From contig LRSR01003338.1 of assembly GCA_001579985.1 (NCBI GenBank), forward strand, positions 1-21,753: DNA of 21,753 nt, written 5' to 3'. The notes beneath the pieces were generated by a model. The model saw nothing but the letters and a program-made list of their open reading frames with translations, was not told the DNA's origin and searched no databases. The position numbers and the translations under genes were made by a program. This DNA comes from Hypsibius dujardini. Its lineage: Eukaryota > Tardigrada > Eutardigrada > Parachela > Hypsibiidae. Shown here in pieces: positions 1-12,260 of this stretch (position 1 is the first letter of the stretch; each line of letters starts with the position of its first letter).

Positions 1-135
1 GATTGAACAGTCAACCGATGACTTGAGGGGGTGGGGCTTAACTGTCCCTTGAGATCGGGGGAATACGGTATACAGGAATTCGCCGTCCAGAGTGGTGTCC
101 CTTCCTTGTCAGGACTTTGACTGTACCGTACAGTA

Positions 136-276
136 CTGTACTGCCGCGATTATAACGGTCGGTTTTTGCACCCGGGCAGCGCACTCGGCCTGTGTGTGTT
201 GGCTGGGTGCCAACTTATGACAGGCGCGTGTGACGGAGGCGGGACTTAACAGAACGTTATAATCGCGGCAGTACAG
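136..276. mobile_element. MITE-like element with 22-bp terminal inverted repeats and TA target duplication
   Basis: A 141-bp element is bounded by perfect inverted repeats at 136-157 and 255-276. The outer end reads CTGTACTGCCGCGATTATAA. Both ends are flanked by TA (134-135 and 277-278), as expected for a TA target-site duplication. There is no coding capacity. Short length, inverted ends and TA flanks fit a non-autonomous DNA transposon of the Tc1/mariner/pogo type. The superfamily is inference, because no transposase is present. A second element of nearly the same length and a similar end motif lies at 4138-4282. Confidence 0.75.
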
Positions 277-386
277 TAAGCTGGTATTTTTCCCTGCCGT
301 TTTGAGGGCGTATTTCCACATGAATCATCATATGTGTACGACAAAGAGTACGATGTGCGATGTGTATGTGAATGTGTTCATTTACC

Positions 387-742
387 GTTCAATCAATCAA
401 TCATTTGAGATCTGAGTATTTATGAAAGCAATTTAACTGAGCAATCAATCAACCAACTGAAGTAATAGCAGACACAAAACCAAGTTGATATCGTTATGGT
501 TTTGTCAATCAATCAATCAATCAATCGAGATCTGAGTATTTATGAAAGCAATTTAACTGAGCAATCAATCAACCAACTGAAGTAATAACAGACAAAATTA
601 AGTTGATATCGTCATCGTTTCGTCAATCAATCAATCAATCAATCGAGATCTGAGTATTTATGAAAGCAATTCAACTGAGCAATCAATCAACCGACTGAAG
701 TAATAACAGACACGAAACTAAGTTGATATCGTCATCGTTTTG
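387..742. repeat. Three-copy tandem repeat, ~119-bp unit
   Basis: Three near-identical tandem copies, with unit landmarks GAGATCTGAGTATTTATGAA at 407, 527 and 645 (periods of 120 and 118). Each unit begins with a (TCAA)n run, continues with a unique stretch containing AAAGCAATTTAACTGAGC, and ends near GTTGATATCGTCATCG. Copies differ by a few substitutions. No coding function is seen. Confidence 0.9.
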
Positions 743-930
743 TTGTGAATTTTCCCCCAACACTGCCCTCCTTACTTTCTTCCAAAATATTCGACATCCC
801 CGCGGCATACAAAAATAGCCCTTCCATGGCAGCAAATGTTGATTAAAACCCTGATGACTACGACTTAAATGTACAAGGAAATTAAAACTTAATTGTGACA
901 AAGTGTAAATAACGGCTGGGCCGCCCACTC

Positions 931-1007
931 GAAATGGGTGGGTCAAGTATGGTATGGGTGGGTCCAGTATGGAATGGGTGGGTCAAGTATGCAATGGGTG
1001 GGCAAAC
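931..1007. repeat. G-rich 20-bp minisatellite, about four copies
   Basis: Tandem units of the form AATGGGTGGGTCAAGTATGG repeat with a 20-bp period from about 932 to 1005. Each unit carries GGGTGGG, so four G-tracts occur across two neighbouring units. The array is about 470 bp upstream of the ATE1 start codon. Confidence 0.85.
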
Positions 1008-1477
1008 TCCCACTTCCGATAACGATTCTTCTGAATCTTCTCTTTTAGAGTGAGCTCATGTTCGCTCTTATTCCGTTACGAATGTGGTACCCGTAGACTT
1101 TGGAGGTTATTCCGGACTTCACCAAATCTTCATCTCGATCCTTACATAGCAGGCCGAAAAGTTAAAGCATCCGAGGAAAAGGTGAGAAAATAAAAACAAA
1201 TATGGCAATGCGTGTGTAGAAAAAGGTTGTGTTGTTGACCGAGCGTGATGATAAAGACAGCTCTTTTCTACTTGCGTCTTGTTATTCTTTCTATTCCTCA
1301 CACGCAGTTACGCTTTAGGCCTTTATTCGTTTAATTTGACGTGTCGTCTTGTAGCACGAGGACTCAAGCAACATTTTCGTGTGGATCGGGATTTTTTTTC
1401 ACGCGCTAACTGGCCGTTTGCGTGGTGTGACTGAGTTTTGTGATTGTGAGACAAGACGAAGGAGTCAAGAGAAGATC
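1008..1477 (+). promoter_or_regulatory. Presumed promoter and 5' leader of ATE1
   Basis: This is the 470-bp stretch between the minisatellite and the ATE1 start codon. I see no clear TATA box or other core element and no splice acceptor just before the ATG. Promoter assignment rests only on position. No gene is recognisable on either strand. Confidence 0.4.
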
Positions 1478-3967
<2,490 letters not shown>

Positions 3968-4137
3968 GAGATTCTTCTCTTGCGGATTCCTGTTTGATCC
4001 CTTTGTCTGTGGTGTGGGAGAACCGCCTCATTGCATTGTTTGACCTTTTATATCATAAGGCACTTAGTTTATTCGTACACGATTAGTAAACATACTTCTC
4101 CAGTGATCACCATTAGAACTGAGATTTTACTTGAGTA

Positions 4138-4282
4138 CTGAATTTTCGCGTTAGACAGGGACAGCGTACGAGCTGTGGAAGGTTTAATCGGCCACGCGGC
4201 GCTTGTGCTGTGTGTACGGTGCACACAGCCGTGCACACGTTCCACTCCAGTACAACTGTCCCTGTCTAACGCGAAAATACAG
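4138..4282. mobile_element. MITE-like element with 27-bp terminal inverted repeats and TA target duplication
   Basis: A 145-bp element has arms at 4138-4164 and 4256-4282 that match at 26 of 27 positions; the right end reads outward as CTGTATTTTCGCGTTAGACA. It is flanked by TA on both sides (4136-4137 and 4283-4284). The inside is short and palindrome-rich, with no coding capacity. End motif CTGTA, an internal CGCG and the length resemble the element at 136-276, so they may be diverged members of one family. It lies 170 bp after the ATE1 stop codon. Confidence 0.78.
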
Positions 4283-4922
4283 TAATGTCTCCATCGTTAT
4301 GTTTCATGTCTGTTTTCTAGTTCTCGTTCTTTTACCCCTTAGGAGAGGTCCGTTTTTGCTCTTTCTGACACCGTTGTGGGAAAGAGGATTTGTCTGCCCG
4401 AAAATGGTCGATCACTTTAAATGGTCGTTTCGATCGAGGCCAAGGCGGAGAAGCAAGAGACTAATCACTACACATTTTTTAAAGAGATCTCTAGACGATC
4501 TTTACCAACTTATCAGAACCGAAATCCGAAGAGGGAAATTCCTGTTTTTGTCGACGCACCCTCACGAGCGCCGTCTGCATGAGACTTATTCTGTTCTAAG
4601 CCTGAAGCGCCACCTTTTTTGTTGTTGGGAATGTTTAGTCCGAACTTCATTTTTTTTTAAAGTTTTCCATCGAGGCAAGAACAGAACAGAACAGAACAGA
4701 ACAGATTCCTTAGCAAGGAGAAATCTAGCAAAATCCTCAAAGGAGTTCTCAAAGGAGCTAGGGCTAAACTAAAAACTAAACATCTCTCCATTTAGTCGGG
4801 AGAATTTCGTGCCGTGTAAAAAAACGGCTCTTGTGAGACTGAATGAAGTAAAATGACAAAAAGGCAAAAAAGTAATTTGGCACAGGAAAAAATAACAAAA
4901 CTCGATATGTGACTGACGATGA
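4283..4922. other. Convergent spacer between ATE1 and the PHD-finger gene, with an (AACAG)n microsatellite
   Basis: This 640-bp stretch presumably holds parts of the 3' ends of both neighbours, but I see no AATAAA on either relevant strand. A pure (ACAGA)n microsatellite lies at about 4680-4704. A long open frame on the + strand crosses the region (4203-4772), but it starts inside the MITE, matches nothing I recognise and looks incidental. No other gene is seen. Confidence 0.6.
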
Positions 4923-5291
4923 TCAGTCAATGATGTCGATGGTGGCGGTGATATTCCCTAATGGACGCTTAACACGTGGGTAGGCGCTTTCAGTTTTGGT
5001 CCGTTGCGGGGTTGATCCAAGGGAAGACGCTAAGCTGCACGACGGAATGCTCAGTTCTTCAGACATCGTGGAATCCGGCTGAGTAACAGCCTCAGGTTCC
5101 GGTAGCGATTCTGTCATATCCTTGGAGAAAAGATACGGCACTGATGTGTCATCTCTCATTAGTCTATCGATGAAAGTGTCTCGTCTGCCTGTCTATCTCA
5201 GCTTATCTGCCCGCCTTCCTGTCTGCCTGCTTGCCTGTCTGTCTGGCTGTCTGCCTAACTGTCTGCTTGCTTGCTTGCCAGCCTGCCTGCC

Positions 5292-5355
<64 letters not shown>

Positions 5356-6963
5356 CCTCCGACCGTCCGTTGAACTGTCGTGTCTGTTTTTTGTGGTGAT
5401 ATCCAGCGTTCGAGACCAATATGCGCAAAGTGCAGACGAATGTCTTACCGGTACGCCAGTGGATGAAACCACCGAAGACTGATTGACAGGATCTAACTCA
5501 TAACTGATGTTCTTGAAGACGGTCAAAACTTGAGTCAGACTTGCTAGGGCGACGTCACACTGTTCGTCAAGGCGTTGCTTTGTCAGCTGCCGAGAGGGGG
5601 CAGACGGAGGCGTCTGCCTCTGCAGCGGTGGACGACCGTGCGGCCTCGGTGCGGCTTGGCTGGTCTGTGTGAGCAGTTTCTCCACCGCTTGATGCACAGC
5701 TGGGAACGTTGGAAACGGGCGTGGCGGAGTGAGATTGGTCATGTACGGGGAGATTGAGTGGGCCTTAGGGGCAGTGAGGGCTGGCGACGAAAAGGTCGGA
5801 GATAGTGACGGAGTTCTCCGCATGCAAGTTTCATGGGCAGCGGGACTGGCTAGAGGATGTAGTGGTTTGAAGACTATTTTCAGGCTGTACATGTCTGAAA
5901 TTAAAAAAACATTCGTGAGATCGGCCGATAGAACTCTACGAACTTAAGAAACTCACACTTGAGTATTTATTTATTGTTTACTAGTATTATCAGACCGAGG
6001 AGCGAAGCGACGAGGTCCTCTAACTTAGGAAGATTTTCAGATGCAAGTACAAATTCAGATACAAAGTACGACCTGTCTGTCTGTGTGTCTGTGTGTCTGT
6101 GTGTCTGTCTGTGTGTCTGTGTGTCTGTCTGTGTGTGTCTCGTAAGAAATACCTCAACTTAAGGCATCAATTCTGTTTTCGCAAAACAATTAACTGAGCT
6201 CGGTCAAACAGTTCCTATTCCTACTGAGACAGTTCCTATTCCTACTCAAACAGTTTCTATTCCTACTCAGACAGTCCATGCAATAAAACGTCTCTATCGT
6301 ATCCGCATAGTCCGCCGACATGGCCATACAGCTACCGTGGAACCATCCTCGGCACTTGTCGCAGCCTCTGAAAGAGAAGAAAACGCGACACTATTACACT
6401 AGACGCTCATGCAACCGAGATTCGATTGGTTGGATTGATTGATTGGATTGATTGGTTGGATTGATTGGTTGATTCGATTGATTGATCCGACTGATTGATT
6501 GGTTGATTCGATTGGTTGATTGGATTGATTGATTGGTTGGATTGATTGGTTGATTCGATTGATTGGTTGATTCGATTGATTGATCCGACTGATTGATTGG
6601 TTGATTGGATTGATTGATTGGTTGGATTGATTGGTTGATTCGATTGATTGATCCGATTGATTGATTGATTTCTCTTCTTTTTTACTTGTTTCCATTTAGT
6701 AATTCCACTAAAATTCCCCTCGTACTGTGATCAAGTTCTTTTTTTTTCAATCATTTCACCGCTGCTTATCAGCTGCATCAAACTCACATCATAAATCCCT
6801 CCTGACCAATCTTGCATATCCCACAATCTGAGGAGGAATAAAAAGTGCAAAAAAAAAAGAAAAAAAAAGAAGGTTTGATTGCGCTCTCACCGTCCGCACG
6901 ATTAACACTTGCATTCTGGAACGGAGTGGGATACTCTGGACTGTTGGGCCAACCCGCGAACAT
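4923..6963 (-). CDS. PHD-finger protein with a CXXC1-like zinc finger, five exons
   Basis: Exons on the minus strand are 6891-6963, 6788-6827, 6267-6367, 5449-5894 and 4923-5120, giving about 285 residues; all phases agree. Residues 26-70 form a complete PHD finger: CGIC, then FMIGCDKCRGWFHGSC, then CMDC. Ligands are C26, C29, C40, C43, H48, C51, C67 and C70; W46 fits the aromatic cage used for methyl-lysine. The finger is split by two introns, and the FMIGCD block appears only after splicing, which supports the model. The closest family by memory is CXXC1/SPP1 (histone H3K4me3 reading); KDM7/PHF8 fingers are also similar. The CXXC domain of CXXC1 is absent. The rest is Ser/Pro-rich, with one helical stretch around LTKQRLDEQCDVALASLTQ, and is unrecognised. 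An acceptor-like CATCAG lies three bases before the ATG. The acceptor of the last exon (AAG at 5121-5123) was chosen on phase and pyrimidine content and is the least certain border. Confidence 0.83.
5181..5356 (+). repeat. (TCTG)n array in the last intron of the PHD-finger gene
   Basis: A degenerate array at 5181-5290 becomes pure TCTG up to about 5356. It lies within the intron 5121-5448 of the minus-strand gene, so the transcript carries (CAGA)n. No strong pyrimidine tract precedes the nearest upstream AG candidates, which is why a downstream acceptor was preferred. Confidence 0.9.
6073..6140 (+). repeat. (TCTG/TGTG)n array in PHD-finger gene intron 3
   Basis: A mixed TCTG and TGTG array lies in the intron 5895-6266. 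It is preceded directly by TACAAAGTACGACC (6060-6073). The same 14 bases precede another TCTG array at 9995-10008. Confidence 0.88.
6205..6275 (-). repeat. 21-bp tandem repeat that triplicates a 5' splice site
   Basis: On the minus strand a 21-bp unit, roughly CTGAGTAGGAATAGGAACTG plus one base, occurs three times. The first copy contains the end of exon 3 of the PHD-finger gene (CTGA|GTAGGA). The other two place the same donor at 6244-6245 and 6223-6224. Because 21 is a multiple of three, all three donors keep the frame into exon 4 and differ by 7 or 14 residues. Read-through instead meets TAA at 6190-6192. Confidence 0.8.
6421..6670 (+). repeat. (TTGA)n-derived array in PHD-finger gene intron 2
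   Basis: About 250 bp of TTGA, TTGG and TTCGA variants carry irregular higher-order blocks marked by GATCCGACTGATTGATTGG at 6485 and 6582. The array fills most of the intron 6368-6787. On the minus strand it reads as stop-free SINQ-type peptide, which is a by-product of the repeat. Confidence 0.9.
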
Positions 6964-7367
6964 TTCCTGATGCGGACACAAGACAAAAGGAAGAGAGAGA
7001 GTAATGTTCGTCAAAGAAACCTTTTTTTTTGCGGCAGAGAACCACGAACAATCCACGCGGCTAACCAGCACGAACAGAATCGTTTAATCTCAACAAATAT
7101 TGTTTTAACTGAAGGAATGGAACAGATAATTAGCACCGATGCTACTTCACACACGAACACAGAGTTAATACGGGCTGGCCCAGTCAAGCAACACGAACAC
7201 ATTCAGTTCAGCACGAAGAACATAGCCGACTTACGTAAGCGATGGATATTCAACGCGAGCGCGGATCCTTAAGCACACGAACGGACCGCTGAACAACCGA
7301 ACAAAACGACATGAAAATTGAAAATAAAATATTAATTTGTCCTTTAAATAGTTGTGTTCGGGCAGCC
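6964..7367. promoter_or_regulatory. Divergent promoter region between the PHD-finger and GFOD-like genes
   Basis: The two start codons face away from each other across 404 bp, so promoters and 5' leaders of both genes must lie here. Several copies of the short word CACGAAC occur (for example 7067, 7151, 7190 and 7275). No TATA box is convincing. An in-frame ATG at 7311 is an alternative start for the plus-strand gene. Confidence 0.5.
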
Positions 7368-8606
7368 ATGCTTCCAAAGATCGCATTTTTCGGGACCAAT
7401 GCCCTAGCTGCAGCGTTAATTGCTGAGCTGCAGCGGTTGGACTTTGAGATTGTCGGATTGTGGGATCAACATTTAAAGACGTCTTCCGCATGGTGCGCTC
7501 ACTTTAAAATTCCCGTGGCTTCGGATTCGATTGAAGAACTGCTGAAGGACCAAGAAGTGGACCTGGTTATTGTGTGCGCGCTACCGCACTTTCATCGGGA
7601 AATCACAACGAAGGCCTTGGCCGCGGGGAAGCATGTCATCTGCGAGCCTCCATTGGGACTTACAGGTAAACACGCATCGCGGCGGTGGATTGATTGATTG
7701 CCGTGGTGAATCATTAGTTTCTTCAATCAATCAATCAATCAACCACTGAGCAGATGTAGTAGTGACTATTTGACCGTGTTCAATGCAGCAGTGGCTAAAA
7801 TTGATCAGTAATCGTACTTTCAATGTCGTAGGCTGAATTTACGTGCATGTGTGTCACAACTTTCTATTTTTCTATTTCTTAATATCTTTATTCTGATTCT
7901 GAAGCCGTATTTGGGACTTACAGGTAAACACACATCGCGGCGGTGGATTGATTGATTGTCGTGTTGAATCGTTAATTTTTTTTAATCAAGCAATCAATCA
8001 ACCAGTGAGGAGATATAGTGGTGACTGTTTCGCCGTTTTCAATGCAGCAGTGGCTAAAATTGATCAATAATAGCACATACATGCACATACGATATTATTA
8101 CTGAAATTTGTGTTTTACATTATAAATTTTTCATGTAAAGAGTTTCTCCGTAGGTTCGGACAACGCGGCGATCATGGAGCTCGCCGTTTACTATCCGTCC
8201 ATGACCCTCTCCACCTTTGGCATGCGACACCTTCCCGGCGTGAAGGCCGCCAAAAAAGCCCTCACGGACAACCTCATCGGCAGCATCCAGGCCTTCGAGA
8301 TCAGTCTGCATTGTGGACCCAGTGAGATCGCGGAGAGAATGCCCTACGACTCGACGTGTCTCAGGGAGCTGGCGGCCGGTCCTCTCTTCTCCGCCGCCAT
8401 CCACCTCACCGATCTCATGCATCATCTGGCCGGCCAACGCGTCTACACGGTCTGTGGGACGGTGAAGCGATTCCAGAAAAACCCACCACAATTCAAATAC
8501 GACCAGCACCTCACGCGGGAAGACTTCATCATGTGGCAGGTAATGGCTGTCTGTCTGTCTGCCTGTCTGCCTGCCTGTCTGCCTGCCTACCTACCTGCCT
8601 GCCTAC

Positions 8607-8641
<35 letters not shown>

Positions 8642-9230
8642 CTTGTTTGTCTGTCTGTTTGCTTGTCTCTACCTCGCCCACCCGGGTCTTCTCCATCAAA
8701 TGCTTGTTGGTCATTGGCAGGGAATCCTCGAAGGTGACATTCCCTGCAACACGGTGATCAACAACAATTTCCCCGGCAAATTCGAGCTGCGGTTTACCAT
8801 CAGTGGCGAAAAAGGCTCGCTGGTTTTGGACGGCGATGGGGGCCTGTTTTTGGAAACGCCGGGTCGGGAGCAACGGGATGTGATTGTTTCGGTTGATCAG
8901 TCAAACAGCCAATCAGAGGCGCCGCTGCAGAGGGCGCCACTGCAAATGGGTCAGCGGTTTGATTACCGCCATCCCGAGCTGGTGGTGAAAGGCGTGGTGG
9001 CCATGTGCGCCAGTTTGAAGGAAGCGTTCGAGCCGCTCCCGGAACGACGACATTGGTCGGCGGAGCAGTTGACCGGGGCGGGGACATTCCGGGACTGTCA
9101 ATATGCCAGGGCGGTGGTGGACGCAGTGAAGAGGTCCAGTGAAACCCGCCGGTGGACGGAGGTGCGCATCCCAACCAAAGCTTTGGACGGCGGGAGTTTG
9201 AGTGTTTCCCTTGCGAGGTTTACGGCTTGA
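7368..9230 (+). CDS. GFOD1/2-like glucose-fructose oxidoreductase domain protein, three exons
   Basis: Exons 7368-7665, 8154-8539 and 8721-9230 join in phase to give 397 residues (human GFOD1 about 390). The N-terminus MLPKIAFFGTNALAA is the Rossmann NAD(P)-binding strand-turn-helix; VDLVIVCALPHFHREIT and AAGKHVICEPP follow as in the GFO/IDH/MocA family. Further blocks shared with GFOD proteins are LIGSIQAFEI, EDFIMWQ, NNNFPGKFEL and CQYARAVVDAVKRSSET near the C-terminus. The site that is E-K-P in classical family enzymes reads E-P-P here (residues 93-95), so the usual lysine is missing. Vertebrate GFOD proteins also lack it, and the substrate of the family is not established. A second in-frame ATG at 7311 would add 19 residues; 7368 was chosen because GFOD1 starts MLPGVGVFGT. 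Donors are GTAAAC and GTAATG. The gene is divergent from the PHD-finger gene and convergent with SF3B3. GFOD1 versus GFOD2 cannot be settled. Confidence 0.92.
7646..8071 (+). repeat. ~165-bp duplication in GFOD-like intron 1, including the exon end and donor
   Basis: Bases from about 7646 to 7811 recur at about 7904 to 8071. The copied part starts in coding sequence (TTGGGACTTACAG), includes the donor GTAAAC, then GATTGATTG and (CAATC)n arms able to form a hairpin, and ends in ATGCAGCAGTGGCTAAAATT. The second copy keeps an intact donor at 7924-7925. It is preceded by a pyrimidine-rich stretch and CTGAAG, so a 19-nt pseudo-exon is conceivable; it would shift the frame. Confidence 0.88.
8546..8668 (+). 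repeat. (TCTG)n array in GFOD-like intron 2
   Basis: A degenerate array (TCTG with TGCC, TACC and TTTG variants) starts seven bases after the donor GTAATG and fills most of the intron 8540-8720. Confidence 0.9.
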
Positions 9231-9274
9231 GAGTGGGTAAAAAACTGGACTGGAAACCTCCTCTGTCAAGCACC

Positions 9275-9425
9275 ATCCCGCGGAAGGTCCCCGAGGACTC
9301 CTCGAGGACTCCCCGCGGACTCCCGAGGACTCCCCGCGGAAGGTCCCCGAGGACTCCCGAGGAAGGTCCCCGAGGAAGGTCCTCGAGGAAGGTTCCCGAG
9401 GACTCCCGAGGACTCCTGGAGGAGT
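9275..9425 (+). repeat. GC-rich minisatellite in the 3' region of the GFOD-like gene
   Basis: About 150 bp are built from short units such as CCCGAGGACTCC and GGAAGGTCCCCGAGG. The composition differs sharply from the AT-rich flanks. It lies after the GFOD-like stop codon and before an AATAAA, so it is probably in the 3' UTR. Confidence 0.85.
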
Positions 9426-9439
9426 ACTACACACTTGCC

Positions 9440-9445
9440 AATAAA
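9440..9445 (+). terminator. Candidate polyadenylation signal of the GFOD-like gene
   Basis: AATAAA lies 210 bp after the stop codon at 9228-9230, directly after the minisatellite. The convergent SF3B3 stop codon is only 170 bp further on, so the two 3' UTRs may overlap. Confidence 0.55.
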
Positions 9446-9614
9446 TTGCAGCGCAATCTTGTTTAGCAACGTCGCTGGAGTTCCTCGGCCAAAACACATC
9501 AGTTCGCGGGCTCCACCTGGTGCCCGAATCAAAGCAATCCGAAAAGTGTGCAGAATAGAAATGCAACAGACAGAGTGCCATATAAAAACAAAACAGCAGT
9601 TGCATAATTATATA

Positions 9615-11922
9615 TTAAAACGCATAACGGTTGCGAATGTCTTCGAGCTTCTTGGCCACCTCGTTCGGTGTCCGGTCCAGTTCCTCGGCAATCTCCTTCT
9701 GCTTCGCATAGTCCAGCGCGTTGTACTGCTCGCACAGATCGCCGTCCACCACACCCTAAAGGGAAAACAGAAAGAGGCATGACCAAACTCTACATCCCAA
9801 ATTGCAAACATGAACCTATGACTGCAGATGGAAGAAAGAAGAGAACTCGCACCTTGACTGGCCAATAGTACGACCGGTAATGGAGATGGTCCCGGCCGCA
9901 AAGCGGAGGCTTCTCGTTTCGGAGATGCAGTTCCAGATGCTGAAAAAACTCTTGATCCTGGAAAGAATCAGTCCCACTTTTCGTTGCATTTGAGTACAAA
10001 GTACGACCCGTCTGTCTGTCTGTCTGTCTGTCTGTCTGCCTGTCTGTCAGCTTGCCTGTCTGTCAGCTTGCCTGTCTGTCTGCTTGTCTGTCTGTCTGAC
10101 TGTTTGTCTGTCTGACTGTCTGTCTGACTGTCTGATTGATTATCTGTTTGTCTGTCTGTCTGCGTGCCTGTTGGGTTAGTCAGCGAACCTCGCGAGAAGT
10201 GAAAGGAACAAATGCGCCAATACGTCCAGACAACGTGGTGTACACCACCGATTCCGACCCTCCCGGAATGAGTGTCGCCTTTTGGAGACTGGTTATCGTT
10301 TCACCCAGGTAGAAATTGCAAACCGATTCCGCCTAGACAGAGAAAGCGTCGTTGAGTTTAAGCCACCCTCTCCTTTCCAAGCTACGGAATTCTGCTCATA
10401 CCTTCTGCGAAGCGCCGTTCAGGAGACCGCGATCCCAAAACGAGGAGGGGTCGTCCTCGTGGTCTTCGTTGACCGTGGCGGGGAGTCGGATGACTGAGAA
10501 GTTGCCGAACTTGTCCGCGATGGCGATGGTGTTGTAGTCCAGCGGCATCGAACAGGTGATGTACCGCGGGAAGGTGTCGTCCGCGAAGATGCTCAGCACG
10601 TTCTCCTTGACTTTGTACTTGACAAAGTGCACGCTCTCACTGACGTCGGAGATGTAGAGGCGCGATCCCATTGTCTTGATGTCGACAATCATGTTGGGAA
10701 TTTGCTAAGAACACGAACAGACCGTTCGGTCATGAGCAATTACATTTCCCAGAATCACACACCAGGTGGCGCCCTTTTTCGTCCCGTCTCAAATATCTTC
10801 CCCGGTATCCAAAAACTCTATCTTCTCACTTTGCTCTTTCACCTTGGACCCTTCGGGGACCTTTCGGTCATGAGCAATTACATTTCCCAGAATCACCCAC
10901 CAGGTGGCGCCCTTCGGAGACCGTTCGGTCATGAGCAATTACATTTCCCAGAATCACACACCAGGTGGCGCCCTTTTTCGCCCCGTCTCAAATATCTTCC
11001 CCAGTACACAAAAATATGCCTTCTCAGTTGGTTTCTCACCTTGGATTCACACTTCCTCAGGAGTTTCTTCTTCCCCAGATCGTAGATCCTCAGCGATCGT
11101 CCCACGGCAACAGCTACCCGCCCCTGGAACGCGGCGATCGAATGCGGGACCTCATCGACCGGTGTGACGTGCAAGAGCTCGAGCTTCTGGAAGTCATCCA
11201 CAAAACGGTAGGTCCGCAGTCGGCCGCCGCCGCCGAGCTGCCGCGGATTCAGCTGCAGGTCGACCGCGGTGCCGACCAGGACGAAATACTCATCCTCCGC
11301 GCGGACGAGGAATTTCACGAGGCACACACTGAAAGCCGCCTCGTTCTGCGGGAGGTCTTCCACCCAGAGGGTCTTGCCGGCCACCGGGTGGACGAGGCGC
11401 ACGCAGGACGCCCACTTGCCGGGTCCGGCTTTAGGGGCGCCGAAATCGACATCGTTGAGATCGCCGCGGAGGATTTCGGAGGCCAGGACCTTGGCCATGT
11501 CTTGGTCCGTCGGTTCGGCTGTGGTGAGGAGCTCCTGATAAGTTTGAAAAAAGCCATGAAAAATATTTAAGCTGGACGGTTAACGACTGGATGTTGTCTC
11601 CTGCCTGAAACAAATTTTCCTACAGTGACTAAGACATCATTTGGCTTACTCGGGCCATTTCCTGTTTCCGCTGAATTTTCCCCTCTAGCGTATAGGCGTT
11701 ATGGTCGGTCTCAATGGTGACCATCACTCCGATGGTCGGGTGAATGACAAATTTGCGGGGCGTATACCGCAGTGGGGTGACCGTCTCGTTAAAGACAGTT
11801 CCAAGCTTGTCCAAAGCCAGAATCCTAAACACGAAGGCGGATATAAACTATTTGGGATTCACCAAACGGCCAGTTTCTGGGGAGGCCAGTTTCTCCATCG
11901 TCTGTCTATCTGCCTGTCTGCC

Positions 11923-11960
<38 letters not shown>

Positions 11961-12194
11961 CCTGCCTGACTGTCTGTCTGTCTGTCTTGTCTGTCTGTCT
12001 GTCTGTCCGTCTGCCTGCCTGACTGTCTGTCTGTCTGCCTGTCTGACTTGTCTGTCTGTCTGTTGGCATGTCTGTCTGTCTGTCTGTCTGTCTGTNCTGT
12101 CTGTCTGTCCGTCTGCCTGCCTGACTGTCTGCCTGTCTGACTTGTCTGTCTGTCTGTCTGTCCGTCTGCCTGCCTGACTGTCTGTCTGTCTGCC

Positions 12195-12260
<66 letters not shown>

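Noticed and set aside
1379-1477. N-terminal extension of ATE1 in the same frame
   Set aside because: The frame is open but contains no ATG upstream of 1478; the extension would have to start at GTG, and the 1478 start fits the family.
4203-4772. Plus-strand open frame of 189 codons after ATE1
   Set aside because: It begins inside a MITE-like element, runs through an (AACAG)n microsatellite, resembles no family I know and has no supporting splice or codon signal. RNA-seq could reverse this.
6399-6695. Minus-strand open frame of SINQ-type repeats
   Set aside because: It is the TCAA strand of an intronic TTGA array, which is stop-free by composition. It lies between two exons that together build a PHD finger.
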